Notes: generated from the sequence alone by a model not told the origin. Counted from the first letter of the stretch, positions 52,921 to 62,342 are shown. The stretch: DNA of 64,000 bases from Nostoc sp. NIES-4103 (GCF_002368335.1 NZ_AP018288.1:5783059-5847058); one strand, 5' to 3'. A program made the numbers and translations.

Positions 52921-53346
52921 CTAATTTCCACCTTTGGGGAAAAACTGGCGTAGAATCTCACCTGGTTTGCGATCCCAGGTGTCGATATGCTCATATATCA
53001 AGTTATCTTGATTGAATTTATAGGTAGAATAGCCATTGAAAAATATCTTTGCTTTCCAGGGAACGCGCAAAACTCCGCGAACTGTCCACTTTGCTATGAT
53101 GGTGTCTTCGGCTGACTGATACACTTCGTGTAAATCAAAGTAAATTTGGCTAAAAAATAGCCGCGCATGAAATCGCAAAGTCCAAAATATGATGCGGTAG
53201 TTGAATTTCCACTTGAATTTGTTTACCGGGTCTTGAAAATAGATATCTTGCGTGTAGATGTCGTAAGAGATATCTTTTTCAAATAATGTCGGTAAATCTT
53301 GCTTCAGAGTCTGAATTACCTGTTGTACTTGCAATTGAGTTTCCAC
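52921..53346 (-). CDS. DUF2358 family protein
   Basis: A 141-residue protein of the NTF2/SnoaL-like fold found in cyanobacteria and plastids. IQTLKQDLPTLFEKDISYDI with YTQDIYFQDPVNKFKWKFNY is the family signature. IIAKWTVRGVLRVPWKAKIF and STYKFNQDNLIYEHIDTWDR form the beta-sheet half. A ligand or activity is not established for the family. The ATG at 53346 is the only sensible start. Confidence 0.85.
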   Translation of the reverse strand: METQLQVQQVIQTLKQDLPTLFEKDISYDIYTQDIYFQDPVNKFKWKFNYRIIFWTLRFHARLFFSQIYFDLHEVYQSAEDTIIAKWTVRGVLRVPWKAKIFFNGYSTYKFNQDNLIYEHIDTWDRKPGEILRQFFPKGGN

Positions 53347-53470
53347 CCACTTTATTCCTTAAAAGCAATTTTATAATTTTTGCATAGAGATATCGCCTCC
53401 GTACCACAAGTAGCTAGAGGCGAAGCTACGCAAGTTTTAAGCGTCTATATTCATGTAACGAGTAAATAAC

Positions 53471-53586
53471 TAGGACTTACGCACTGAAGCCTGAAACCCT
53501 GATCCCCCCTAGCCCCCCTTAAAAAGGGGGGAAAGTCTAAAGCCCCCTTGAAAAGGGGGTTGGGGGATCTGAGTGCGTAAGTTCTA
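53471..53586. mobile_element. MITE-like element D, full copy
   Basis: TAGGACTTACGCACT (53471-53485) and AGTGCGTAAGTTCTA (53572-53586) match at 14 of 15 positions as inverted ends. Inside are GATCCCCCCTAGCCCCCCTT / GGGGGTTGGGGGATC arms and an AGCCCCCTTGAAAAGGGGG hairpin. No coding capacity. Confidence 0.75.
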
Positions 53587-53606
53587 ATAACAATGATGTA
53601 TTTTTC

Positions 53607-53771
53607 TTCGTGTCTTGGTGTCTTGGTGGTAAAAAAATGACTTTTAAACCACGAAGGCAAGGCAGCGCGTTGGGGAGCCAGCGCCGTGGGCGGGTTTCCC
53701 GACTTGAGGCGACTGGCGTCCGGCAATGCCCGACTTGAAGCGACTGCCGTCACAAAGACACAAAGAGAATA
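53607..53771. repeat. Nested repeat: GTGTCTTGG type interrupted by a GC-rich module
   Basis: CTTCGTGTCTTGGTGTCTTGG is followed by AACCACGAAGG, then a GC-rich insert with two copies of CCCGACTTGA(A/G)GCGACTG (53698-53717 and 53730-53749). CACAAAGACACAAAGAG then resumes the host repeat. The layout suggests that one repeat inserted into another. Together with 53347-53470, which shows nothing, it fills the gap before the GHL10 gene. Confidence 0.65.
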
Positions 53772-54920
53772 TTAAAGGTTTCTGAAAAAGTTCTGCAAAC
53801 GTTGCCAAATAGAAGATGTTCTCTTGTAACTTACCGTAGCAACGCTCAAATCGGACAAAGTGGGAAAACAAGCAGATTTAGCATAGGGGCCATTTCGCAA
53901 CACCTTAGCTAAGGCGTTGTTATTTTCTCGCAAACCTTCATAAAAAAAGAATACCTCGCCTTGAATGCCAAGCTGGCGATTGTATGCAATTGCCTGCACC
54001 AGATATTCTGGACTAATAGAGTAGGTGCCAAGCTTGATTAAAATTCCTGGTGCTAACCTTGGTAAAGTCACATCTGTAAACTGCTGATTTACCAGTTTAT
54101 CAGCGATCGCTTGATAGCTACTAAAGTCGCGCCGATAAATTTGTGGGTGGATAATATCCACTAGTCCCCTTTTCAGCCATGCAGGAGTGTCTTGCAAGTA
54201 TTCCTGAAATCCCCAATCGTAGATATTGGGAGACATGGAAACTATTAAGTCGGGATTAACCGCTTTGACTTCGTTGTATAGACGCACTAGGTAGTCTGTG
54301 AGGATATCTGCACGCCACTGTAGCCATTGCCGATTTTTGGGGTTTTCTGGTGGATTTTCACCAAATTGTTGCTGATAGCGGCTGACAGTTCCTTGGTCAT
54401 AGCCTCCTTCACAGGGTAAGGCAGGAAAGCGATCGTCTCCTTGAATGCCATCAACATCATAATTATTTACCACTTCCAGCACCAAGTTCAGCAAAAATTC
54501 TTGCACTTGGGGGTGAAGGGAATTTAACCACTCAAAATTGTTTTTCTTCAGGAGGTTGCCGTTACAGTCACGGGCTGCCCATTCTGGTTTCCTCTGTAGA
54601 AGTATACCACCATTCAAGTTGTAGGAACTAGCAAAGCCGTATTCAAACCAAGGGATAACTTTTAATCCTACCCGCCGTGCTTCTTTGACTACTTCTTCTA
54701 AAGGGTCACGGCTAGGAAACAAAGGCTCAATGTCCACTCCAAAAGTTTGTTGCATTGTCTGGCTAGGATACAGTGTGGTTCCTTTGTTCCAAACAACAGG
54801 AAACACCACATTAAACCCAGTTTCAGCGAGAAAATCCATCGCCTCAGCAATTCGTTGCTGTGACCTGAATACTTGACTGTCAGTAGTGGTCAACCAGACA
54901 CCACGTATTTCCATTGCCAT
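53772..54920 (-). CDS. Glycoside-hydrolase-like GHL10 (DUF187) family protein
   Basis: A 382-residue TIM-barrel protein. EIRGVWLTTTDSQVF at the N-terminus, GFNVVFPVVWNKGTTLYPS, LKVIPWFEYGFA and NYDVDGIQGDDRFP (acidic cluster near 158-163) are hallmarks of GHL10/YngK-like proteins. VSMSPNIYDWGFQEYLQD and VDIIHPQIYRRDF complete the barrel. The family probably hydrolyses polysaccharide (for example cell wall or exopolysaccharide), but substrate is unproven. No signal peptide is seen from the ATG at 54920. Confidence 0.87.
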   Translation of the reverse strand: MAMEIRGVWLTTTDSQVFRSQQRIAEAMDFLAETGFNVVFPVVWNKGTTLYPSQTMQQTFGVDIEPLFPSRDPLEEVVKEARRVGLKVIPWFEYGFASSYNLNGGILLQRKPEWAARDCNGNLLKKNNFEWLNSLHPQVQEFLLNLVLEVVNNYDVDGIQGDDRFPALPCEGGYDQGTVSRYQQQFGENPPENPKNRQWLQWRADILTDYLVRLYNEVKAVNPDLIVSMSPNIYDWGFQEYLQDTPAWLKRGLVDIIHPQIYRRDFSSYQAIADKLVNQQFTDVTLPRLAPGILIKLGTYSISPEYLVQAIAYNRQLGIQGEVFFFYEGLRENNNALAKVLRNGPYAKSACFPTLSDLSVATVSYKRTSSIWQRLQNFFRNL

Positions 54921-55078
54921 AACCCATGCCCACTTTTATGAAAGTTTCCTGACTCGGCAACAACATCTACCTGTAGGTGAATTCTCAGACTAAAACTGTC
55001 TGTTTATAGATGTTTTGGTGAGAAACTCTAAACATGATTGAAACAAAGCGCACCTAATACTGGAAAAAAATACAACAT

Positions 55079-55942
55079 ATGTCTGTGATACAAGATTCTT
55101 GGAAACACGAATATATAACTACCAATGGGGTGAAACTGCACTATGTTACCCAAGGAGCAGGCCCTTTAATGCTGATGTTACATGGCTTTCCAGAATTTTG
55201 GTATTCTTGGCGGCATCAAATACCAGAATTTGCTAAGTATTTCCAGGTTGTTGCTCTTGATTTGCGTGGCTATAACGAGAGTGATAAACCACAAAAGCAA
55301 TCAGCTTATGTCATGGATGAATTTATTAAAGATGTAGAGGGAGTAATTAAAGGATTAGGCTACGACAAGTGCATTTTAGTTGGACATGATTGGGGTGGTG
55401 CGATCGCTTGGTCTTTTGCTTATGCTCACCCGGAGATGGTAGAGCGGTTAATTATACTTAATCTACCTCACCCTGCCAAGTTTGCCCAAGGTTTATTGAC
55501 TCCCCAACAGTTGCTACGCAGTTGGTACATTTTTTTATTCCAGCTACCTTGGCTACCAGAATTCCTCTTACAATCTTCAGACTTTCAAGCAATTGAAAAG
55601 GCTCTTCAAAGCACAGCAGTTAATAAAAATGCTTTCACTCAAGCTGATCTCAATGCTTATAAAGATGCTGCTGCAAAACGCGGGGCGCTCACAGCAATGT
55701 TGAATTATTATCGCAATAGTTTACAACAATTTATTTCCAATAAAACTTGGGGTATTTTGCATGTGCCCACACTGATGATTTGGGGAGAAAACGATGCTGC
55801 ACTGGGTAAGGAACTCACCTACGATACTGGCGCTTATGTCAAAGACCTACAAATTAAGTATATTCCCCATTGTGGGCATTGCGTACAGCAAGAACAGCCA
55901 GAGTTAGTTAACCAGTATATCAAAGAATATTTAGCGCTTTAG
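55079..55942 (+). CDS. Alpha/beta hydrolase, epoxide-hydrolase-like
   Basis: A 287-residue soluble hydrolase. MLHGFPEFWYSWRHQIPEFA (about 31-50) carries the HGxP oxyanion motif, LVGHDWGGAIAWSFA (about 99-113) the nucleophile Asp in the D-W position typical of epoxide hydrolases and dehalogenases, and PHCGHCVQQEQP near 265 the catalytic His. IWGENDAALG supplies the acid loop. Likely hydrolysis of epoxides or related esters; the natural substrate is unknown. It is divergent from the GHL10 gene with a 158-base spacer. Confidence 0.87.
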   Translation: MSVIQDSWKHEYITTNGVKLHYVTQGAGPLMLMLHGFPEFWYSWRHQIPEFAKYFQVVALDLRGYNESDKPQKQSAYVMDEFIKDVEGVIKGLGYDKCILVGHDWGGAIAWSFAYAHPEMVERLIILNLPHPAKFAQGLLTPQQLLRSWYIFLFQLPWLPEFLLQSSDFQAIEKALQSTAVNKNAFTQADLNAYKDAAAKRGALTAMLNYYRNSLQQFISNKTWGILHVPTLMIWGENDAALGKELTYDTGAYVKDLQIKYIPHCGHCVQQEQPELVNQYIKEYLAL

Positions 55943-56253
55943 ATTACGAAATATTACTAGACCCAAGTATTATTTGGTAACGGTAAAATGCTGGTTAATC
56001 TTAGTGACAAAAGTATGCATAATGATGCAATTTATTCACAAGATTTAACAGTGCTTTAATCATGGGATTTTTGGCGATTTTCTTAGTCAAAAATCGCCAC
56101 AACCCAGAAATAATAGTATTTCTGGCATGACCAGCAAAATTTATTTCATGGGAATTAGTTGATGAATGCAATCAACATTTGCAAGTCATTTGATGAGATA
56201 ATAGAAGTGTGAGGGAAAGAACGGATGCAATTTAATCGCCAAGGGGGAATATT
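55943..56253. other. Intergenic region upstream of the pentapeptide gene
   Basis: 311 bases. ATGGGATTTTTGGCGATTTT and a nearby AAAATCGCCA form an inverted pair (about 56068-56098). AAGGGGGAATATT at 56240-56252 is the ribosome-binding site of the next gene. No other feature was recognised. Confidence 0.5.
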
Positions 56254-56715
56254 ATGAAACTCAAGCTATTCGCGGCTTTAGCCTTAGCAGCTCCCCTCTT
56301 TTTCATTAGTTCAGTCAACGCTGGGAATTCGCGAGATTTAGAACGGTTAACTTCAACTGGGGAATGTACTGGGTGTAATCTATCAGGCGTTAACCTCAGT
56401 GGCGCTCATTTAATTGGTGCTGATTTACGAGGAGCAAATCTCCAAGGTGCTAACCTCTCTGGAGCTAACCTTGAAGGTGCTGATCTAACCAACGCTAATT
56501 TGAAAGGCGCTAACTTAACAGAAGCTTTGGTAACTAACGTCAATTTGAAGAAAGCTAATCTCAACAGCGTCAATTTTACTCGCGCTCAAATTTACGACTC
56601 TAATGTGTACGGTGCATCAATGGAAAACATGAATATCACTGATGCTGACATCTATCACACTGGAATCGGCGTTGGTGGAGAAGGCGAGGGTGCAGTATTT
56701 CCTGATTGGGACTAG
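56254..56715 (+). CDS. Exported pentapeptide-repeat protein
   Basis: A 153-residue protein. Residues 1-23 (KLKLFAALALAAPLFFISSVNA) are a signal peptide with a cleavage-like VNA-G. CTGCNLSGVNLSGAHLIGAD begins about 13 pentapeptide repeats (A(D/N)LxG type, residues about 42-105), which fold as a right-handed quadrilateral beta-helix. The tail turns irregular (YGASMENMNITDADIYHTGI) and ends acidic. It is probably periplasmic or luminal; many cyanobacterial paralogues have no known role. The Cys-x-x-Cys before the repeats is a common feature of this exported type. Confidence 0.88.
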   Translation: MKLKLFAALALAAPLFFISSVNAGNSRDLERLTSTGECTGCNLSGVNLSGAHLIGADLRGANLQGANLSGANLEGADLTNANLKGANLTEALVTNVNLKKANLNSVNFTRAQIYDSNVYGASMENMNITDADIYHTGIGVGGEGEGAVFPDWD

Positions 56716-56751
56716 GCTCAATTCAGTAAGCTAGTTTAAACTGAATTAGCT

Positions 56752-56922
56752 TTAATTATGGTAGTGGCGTGTACTGGCTAAAATGTTGCAATAATTATCT
56801 TGTGGGGCAGACATCTTGTCTGCCAGTTAGGACGGGCGAGACGCCCATCCCACAAGAGTTTATTTAAACCCCGCCCTTAAGGGCAAGGTCTTCATGCACT
56901 ATTTTAGCTGTGTCAGTCCAGT
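56752..56922. mobile_element. MITE-like element A, second copy
   Basis: The left end TTTAATTATGGTAGTGGCGT resembles 5811-5830. The right end TGCACTATTTTAGCTGTGTC is its inverted partner (GCTAAAAT(A/G)(T/G)TGCA core). Inside are GGCAGACA-TCTTG-TGTCTGCC-like hairpins, GCCCATCCCACAAGAGTTTA (exact inverted match to 5962-5981) and CGCCCTTAAGGGC. No coding capacity. Confidence 0.65.
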
Positions 56923-56925
56923 AGG

Positions 56926-56953
56926 GTGGGTTAGGAATAATGTCCTAACCCAC
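56926..56953. terminator. Perfect 11-bp hairpin between convergent genes
   Basis: GTGGGTTAGGA-ATAATG-TCCTAACCCAC. It lies about 210 bases past the pentapeptide gene stop and 53 bases past the NHLM transporter stop on the other strand. No clear T-run on either side, so it is a possible bidirectional terminator or another repeat hairpin. Confidence 0.5.
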
Positions 56954-57006
56954 CATTAATGATTTTCGGTGCATTGTGCTACTGGCTTTCCTACCGACAA
57001 ACACGA

Positions 57007-59892
57007 TCAATCGGCTATTTGACGCTTCATTAACTGAGAAAATAGCCCATCAACAGCAGCTATTTCCTGAAAAGTTCCTTGTTGTACAACTCTACCTGCT
57101 TGCAGTACATAAATACGGTGAGCATTACGAATAGTGCTAAGTCGGTGAGCGATCGCAATTCTGGTAACTTGTAATTTATCTAAACTTTCACTGACAATGG
57201 CCTGGGTTCGGTTGTCAAGGGCGCTGGTAGCCTCATCGAATAATAAAATCCGGGGTTTTAATGCCAAAGCGCGAGCAATTAATAACCGTTGTCGTTGTCC
57301 TCCAGAAAGATTACCACCTCCTTCACTCACTACAGTATGCATTTGCATGGGCATGGTGGTAATATCATCAGCTAACCCTGACATCCGCGCTGCTGTCCAA
57401 GCTTCATCTAATGTGATTTGAGCGCCACTTGCAATATTCTCAAAAATGGAACCTGCATTCAATTGACCATTTTGTAAAACAACACCCAACTGTCGCCTGA
57501 CTGCATCCACATCTAACCCAGACAGGTCTTGACCATCATAATAAATACTACCTGCGATCGGAGTTTCAAACCCTAGTAATAATCGCAAAAGAGTTGATTT
57601 ACCACTACCAGAACTACCTACTAGAGCGATAAACTCTCCTGGTTCAACATGGAGACTGATGTCATCGAGTGTGATTTGTCCATCTTGACGGTAGCGAAAG
57701 GTAACATGGTCTACAACAATTCGCCCTTGGAGTTTCCCAGGATCGGCTTTATTCAAGTTCACTTCTGGTATGCTGAGCAAAATTGGCTGGGTACGTTTCC
57801 ATTGGGGGATGACTTGTAAAACTTCAGTAATTGTATTGCTGAGGTTTGTGCTTCCTTGAATGAAATTGCCAAAGGCGGCGTTGAAGGCTAAAAAAGTTCC
57901 TAAAGATAAGCCAACAGTCCCTTTATTCTGAGACTCTTCCAGCAGTTTAATAGTAAACCAAAATAGTACGCCATTAGTGAGTAAAGGCATGACAGCGTTA
58001 AACAGCGCCACAGCGTCTTCTATTTGTTGTGTCTTTAATTCCAGCTTGATTTGTTGACTGTAGTTTTTACTCCAGAAAGCAAAAGCCCGTTCTTGTGCGC
58101 CTGCGATATGCAGTTTGGAAATACCGTTGATGAGTTGCACTGTCTGTCCAAAAATATTTCCCTTCACTTCCAGTAGAGGGTTTACCTGACGCACCAGCAG
58201 CAAACCAGAAATTGTCGTCACAGCGATCGCAATTATAGCCACGGCAACAGCAACTAACGCCAGCTTGGCATCGTAGTAAAATAATTGACCAAGGTAAAAC
58301 AGTGTAAACAAACTGCTAAAAAGATTAATTAGAGTTCTACCACCCAATTGGCGGCGAATTGCACTGACTGAAGTTACACGAGAAAGTAAGTCTCCTGTGG
58401 TGTATTGACGGAAAAATGATACTGGTAAATTCAGCAATCTATCCCAAGTTGCAGCTTGAGTAGAAGCGTCTCCAGCGCTTTCTATCCGCAGCAGGGCAAA
58501 ACCCTGTGCTATTTGAAATAAAGCTGTACCAAAAGCCGCCACCAGCAAGCCTAAGCCAATTTGTAGCAAAAAAGTGCGATCGCTATCTGGTATAGCATTA
58601 TCCATAATCATCGCCGTGGCTTGGGGGGTAAACATGCCTAACAATGTCACCGCCACACCCGTGAATAAAATCGTCAGTACATCCTTACCCCGTCCTTTGA
58701 GGGCGAATTGCAATAAATTTAAAGCTTTAAATGCTTGTGCGGGCAAAGACCGATAAAACATATAAGCTATGGGAGACAGTGTGGAGGCCATGCGCTCATC
58801 CACTAGAAAACGGGTGTGTGTTACTGGGTCGAATATTTCATAGGCAGTTGCAGAAACTGGTAATAGTGCCATTGGTTGATTGTCTTGAGTGTAAGCAAGT
58901 AAAGGCCCACAATCCTGCTCCCACCAATGATCTCGCAGCAGCACTTGCCGCATTCGGATACGCGAAGCACGAGCAATGGCTTCTAATGGTTCTTTAACTC
59001 GCTTGAGATTTTGCGATCGCCCTGGAGGACAGATTTTTATTCCCATCGCTTTGCCCACTGCACCAGCCGCCACTAATAAAGGCGTACCATCACCGAAAAA
59101 ATCCATCGCTTGCTGATTCAGGGTCGATGCTAATTCACCGAGAGCCTCCGCTGTGACTTGACGATTCAGGAGTAGGCGATCGCGTAAACGAATGAGTTCT
59201 GCTTCAGCTTCTTGCTGGTCTAAAACGTCAATGCAGTGTAAAATTTGAATATTAAACTGGGATATTCCCGTGCAAATAATATCTGGGTTGTCAATTTCCC
59301 TAGTGGTAATAGTGGTAAATTGCACAGCATCTACAACTTTTAACCACATTTGTTCACTGAGGGGAAAAACTGCTGTAGAACTTGTCAAAGTGAATAGCTC
59401 AAACCCCAGAAAGCTGACGCTGCCTTCTTGAATCTGTAACCAACTGACAACATCAGCTTCTGGTTGGAAAGTTTGACCATGAGAAAGCGAAAAACATCCA
59501 CTTGGCTGTATTTTTACTTGTATCGATGGGGTATTCACAGAGGATACAGCATCAGTAACTCGCCTCAGCCAAGATTCTACCAAAGCATCAGTAATTAAAT
59601 TCCCGAAAAATTCTCGTTGTAACTGTAGCAATTCTGTCGCACCTATGGGCACCGCTAAAATTTGGCGAGCAGAACTAGCATCTATTCCAAACAGTGCTTC
59701 ACCAGGATTGATACTACACAAATAACGGCGAGTACCTGCAATCAAACCATCACACAGCGTCACCGCAAACAATGCCACAGAGCCAGACTGAACCACCCAA
59801 ACGCGAAAAGGGTCATTTAAAAGTATTGGTTCATTACCATTAACTTGGTAGAGTTGCCCGCGCATTGTTGCCTCACTCTGATTAAAAATCAA
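57007..59892 (-). CDS. NHLM-type peptide export ABC transporter 2 (cNMP-like N-domain, permease, ATPase)
   Basis: A 961-residue inner-membrane half-transporter. Residues 1-370 contain a cyclic-nucleotide-binding-like fold and a degenerate peptidase-like region without an evident Cys-His pair (LLRDHWWEQDCGPLLAYTQD). Six membrane helices follow (about 395-680). The ATPase is GSSGSGKSTLLRLLLGFE (Walker A, near 757), GGNLSGGQRQRLLIARAL (signature) and RILLFDEATSALDNRT (Walker B). This matches the second ABC component of NHLM (nitrile-hydratase-leader microcin) export clusters. It probably partners the C39 transporter upstream, 209 bases away across a repeat. Confidence 0.87.
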   Translation of the reverse strand: MIFNQSEATMRGQLYQVNGNEPILLNDPFRVWVVQSGSVALFAVTLCDGLIAGTRRYLCSINPGEALFGIDASSARQILAVPIGATELLQLQREFFGNLITDALVESWLRRVTDAVSSVNTPSIQVKIQPSGCFSLSHGQTFQPEADVVSWLQIQEGSVSFLGFELFTLTSSTAVFPLSEQMWLKVVDAVQFTTITTREIDNPDIICTGISQFNIQILHCIDVLDQQEAEAELIRLRDRLLLNRQVTAEALGELASTLNQQAMDFFGDGTPLLVAAGAVGKAMGIKICPPGRSQNLKRVKEPLEAIARASRIRMRQVLLRDHWWEQDCGPLLAYTQDNQPMALLPVSATAYEIFDPVTHTRFLVDERMASTLSPIAYMFYRSLPAQAFKALNLLQFALKGRGKDVLTILFTGVAVTLLGMFTPQATAMIMDNAIPDSDRTFLLQIGLGLLVAAFGTALFQIAQGFALLRIESAGDASTQAATWDRLLNLPVSFFRQYTTGDLLSRVTSVSAIRRQLGGRTLINLFSSLFTLFYLGQLFYYDAKLALVAVAVAIIAIAVTTISGLLLVRQVNPLLEVKGNIFGQTVQLINGISKLHIAGAQERAFAFWSKNYSQQIKLELKTQQIEDAVALFNAVMPLLTNGVLFWFTIKLLEESQNKGTVGLSLGTFLAFNAAFGNFIQGSTNLSNTITEVLQVIPQWKRTQPILLSIPEVNLNKADPGKLQGRIVVDHVTFRYRQDGQITLDDISLHVEPGEFIALVGSSGSGKSTLLRLLLGFETPIAGSIYYDGQDLSGLDVDAVRRQLGVVLQNGQLNAGSIFENIASGAQITLDEAWTAARMSGLADDITTMPMQMHTVVSEGGGNLSGGQRQRLLIARALALKPRILLFDEATSALDNRTQAIVSESLDKLQVTRIAIAHRLSTIRNAHRIYVLQAGRVVQQGTFQEIAAVDGLFSQLMKRQIAD

Positions 59893-59985
59893 AAATAGTT
59901 ATTTGGAATATAAAAAAGCGTTGCCAAAACACAAGATGAAATCCAACTACTCCCTTCCCGCTCAAACAATACCTATCCCCTCTTT

Positions 59986-60020
59986 TTCTCTGTGTTCTCT
60001 GCGTCCTCTGCGGTTCGTAA
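59986..60020. repeat. Dispersed CTCTGTGTTCTCTGCG repeat copy
   Basis: TTCTCTGTGTTCTCTGCG followed by TCCTCTGCGGTTCGTAAA lies between the two NHLM transporter genes. It is the inverse orientation of 5852-5884. It fills part of the 209-base gap, which holds no precursor-peptide gene. Confidence 0.8.
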
Positions 60021-60101
60021 AAATTAGGTACTCTTACACCGGGATAGGAGTAATCAAATCTCAAAACCCTCAACCTCTATGCGACTCTGCGTGATCAAAA
60101 T

Positions 60102-62342
60102 CTATAAAATCGCTTCCCCCTCTGTCCGAATTAACCGCGAGTAAACCCCCTCAACTTGCCACAATTGTTGATGAGTACCGCGTTGTACCACCTTTCCGCG
60201 TTCCAAAACAATAATTTCATCACAATCACGGATAGTACTTAAACGGTGTGCCACAATAATACAAGTGCAACCCCGTCGCCGCAGATTTTCATCAATAATT
60301 TTTTCCGTCTCTGCATCTAACGCACTAGTAGCTTCATCCATCACCAGAATAGAGGGATTATTCACCAAAGCACGCGCAATTTCTAAACGTTGTCGCTGTC
60401 CACCGCTTAAATTCGCTGCACCCTCGATCAATTGTGCATCTAAACCAAGAGACATAGAAAGAACGACATCTTCAATAGCTGCATCTTTGCAAGCTTTCAT
60501 CAGGTTGTTATCTTTTACTGTAGAATCCCAAAGAGTTAAATTATCCCTGACAGTTCCGCCAAACAGCAGGATATCTTGCTCTACCATAGCCACAGAGTTG
60601 GTTAGTATTTGCTGGGGAATCTGTTCTCTACATGTACCATCAAACAGAATTTCCCCCTTCCAAGGTTGATAGAGTCCACTAACGAGTTTGGCGATGGTAG
60701 ACTTACCAGAACCACTCCCACCCACCAAAGCAACTCGCTGTCCTGGTTGAATAGATAAGTTAAAGTTTTCGATAAGTGGAGGTTCCAGGCGACTGTAGCC
60801 AAAGGTAATATCTCGCAATTGGACATAACCTTGCAATTTAGATTGTGAATTGGAGATTAGCGAAGCATAATTGTCCCTATCTTTGGAACTTTCTGCAATC
60901 GGATTATCTAGCACATCATCCAAGCGGACTAAATTACCTTCCAACTCTTGCAAAGTTGTACCGAAGTTGACAAGATTGTTAACTGGTTCTTGAAAACTGT
61001 GGGTTAAAGCTTGAAACGCTATCAACATTCCGATACTCAGATGTCCATCCATCACCCGCAATCCACCAACTACTAATAACAGCATTGAGGAAACAGCTGA
61101 CAAAAGTACAGGTAATACAGAGAAAATCTGGTTAGTTGTACCTAGTTCCTGCTGCGAATTAATCGCTTTAGTATAGTAACCCGACCAGCGAGCAAAGAAA
61201 TCCGATTCTAAGCCAGATGCTTTAATAGTTTCTATACTTTGCAGTGCAGCTATAGAAACACCCGCCGCTTTCCCATATTCTTGCATCAAGCGCATATTCG
61301 CGTCTACGCGCTGTCGGGAAATCCACTGTAAAGTTAAGACATTGATAGCCGCAAAAATTACCATGATCAAAGTTAATACCCAGTCATATTGCAACATGAC
61401 TAAAGCATAAAAAATCACCATAAGGGCATCAATAATGGTAGTTGCCAATTTTCCTGAAAGCACATCAGCAACTTCATCATTGAGATGAGTGCGATCGCTA
61501 ATTTCTCCAGCAAAACGTTGGGCGTAAAAACTCGCAGGTAAACGCAGAATATGCCACAGAAAGCGGCTAGACATACCAATGGCTAGTTTAATTTTCAGCC
61601 GCCGCAAATACTTCAACCGTAGTAATGTTAGCGACCCTTGCATGATAGTTGTAATTGCCATGACTAAAAGCAAGGGACGCAACCAATGCTGTCTTTGCTC
61701 AATTAGAATATCATCCACGAACACCTGGGTTAATACAGGCACTGCTAGCCCGACCAAGGTTAAGAGAAAACCCGCAATTAAGCAGTAAATTAAAGCACCA
61801 AAAGCTGCATTCAACCGTTCCCACAGAGATACAGCAATACTAGTTTTGCGACCACCTTTGACAAACTCTTTGCTGGGTTCCATCACCAGCACCACCCCAG
61901 TGTACCCCTGATCAAATTCTTGGTGTGACACGGTACGCGGCCCAGTACTAGGGTCATTGAGATAAACTCGTTTTTTACCAAATCCTTCTACAATGAGGAA
62001 ATGATTGAAATGCCAAAAAACAATATAAGGAGGACGCAAGGTTTGCAGTTGCTTGAGTTCCTTTCTCAAGCCTTTGGCTTCTAGTCCGTATCTTCTGGCA
62101 GCTTTCACCATGTTAGATGCTTTGCTACCATCACGGGAGACACCACACTCTCGACGCAGTTCAGTTAAAGGTACAATCCGACCATAGTAACCAAGAATAA
62201 TTCCCAAAGCCGCAGCACCGCATTCCACTGCTTCCATTTGCAAAACAGTAGGGGTTTTCACCCTTATATCCCTACTAGGCAGTAGTTTTGCTAAATACTG
62301 CCAAGCAGAAGTCGGTTTTGCTAAGGTAAGATCAGTAAACAC
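60102..62342 (-). CDS. NHLM-type peptide export ABC transporter 1 with C39 peptidase domain
   Basis: A 746-residue peptidase-containing ABC transporter (PCAT). Residues about 32-155 are the C39 peptidase: LQMEAVECGAAALGIIL with the catalytic Cys near 40, FWHFNHFLIVEGFG with the His near 116, and VYLNDPSTGPRTV with the Asp. It cleaves leader peptides after a Gly-Gly-type site. Six helices (about 180-450) and the ATPase follow: GGSGSGKSTIAKLVSG, NLSGGQRQRLEIARAL and SILVMDEATSALDAET. It processes and exports a ribosomal peptide. The start overlaps the upstream HlyD-like gene by 11 bases, indicating translational coupling. Confidence 0.92.
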   Translation of the reverse strand: MFTDLTLAKPTSAWQYLAKLLPSRDIRVKTPTVLQMEAVECGAAALGIILGYYGRIVPLTELRRECGVSRDGSKASNMVKAARRYGLEAKGLRKELKQLQTLRPPYIVFWHFNHFLIVEGFGKKRVYLNDPSTGPRTVSHQEFDQGYTGVVLVMEPSKEFVKGGRKTSIAVSLWERLNAAFGALIYCLIAGFLLTLVGLAVPVLTQVFVDDILIEQRQHWLRPLLLVMAITTIMQGSLTLLRLKYLRRLKIKLAIGMSSRFLWHILRLPASFYAQRFAGEISDRTHLNDEVADVLSGKLATTIIDALMVIFYALVMLQYDWVLTLIMVIFAAINVLTLQWISRQRVDANMRLMQEYGKAAGVSIAALQSIETIKASGLESDFFARWSGYYTKAINSQQELGTTNQIFSVLPVLLSAVSSMLLLVVGGLRVMDGHLSIGMLIAFQALTHSFQEPVNNLVNFGTTLQELEGNLVRLDDVLDNPIAESSKDRDNYASLISNSQSKLQGYVQLRDITFGYSRLEPPLIENFNLSIQPGQRVALVGGSGSGKSTIAKLVSGLYQPWKGEILFDGTCREQIPQQILTNSVAMVEQDILLFGGTVRDNLTLWDSTVKDNNLMKACKDAAIEDVVLSMSLGLDAQLIEGAANLSGGQRQRLEIARALVNNPSILVMDEATSALDAETEKIIDENLRRRGCTCIIVAHRLSTIRDCDEIIVLERGKVVQRGTHQQLWQVEGVYSRLIRTEGEAIL

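Noticed and set aside
59893..60101. Possible precursor peptide gene for the NHLM exporter
   Set aside because: The gap holds a dispersed repeat and no frame with a leader-like sequence ending in a Gly-Gly site.
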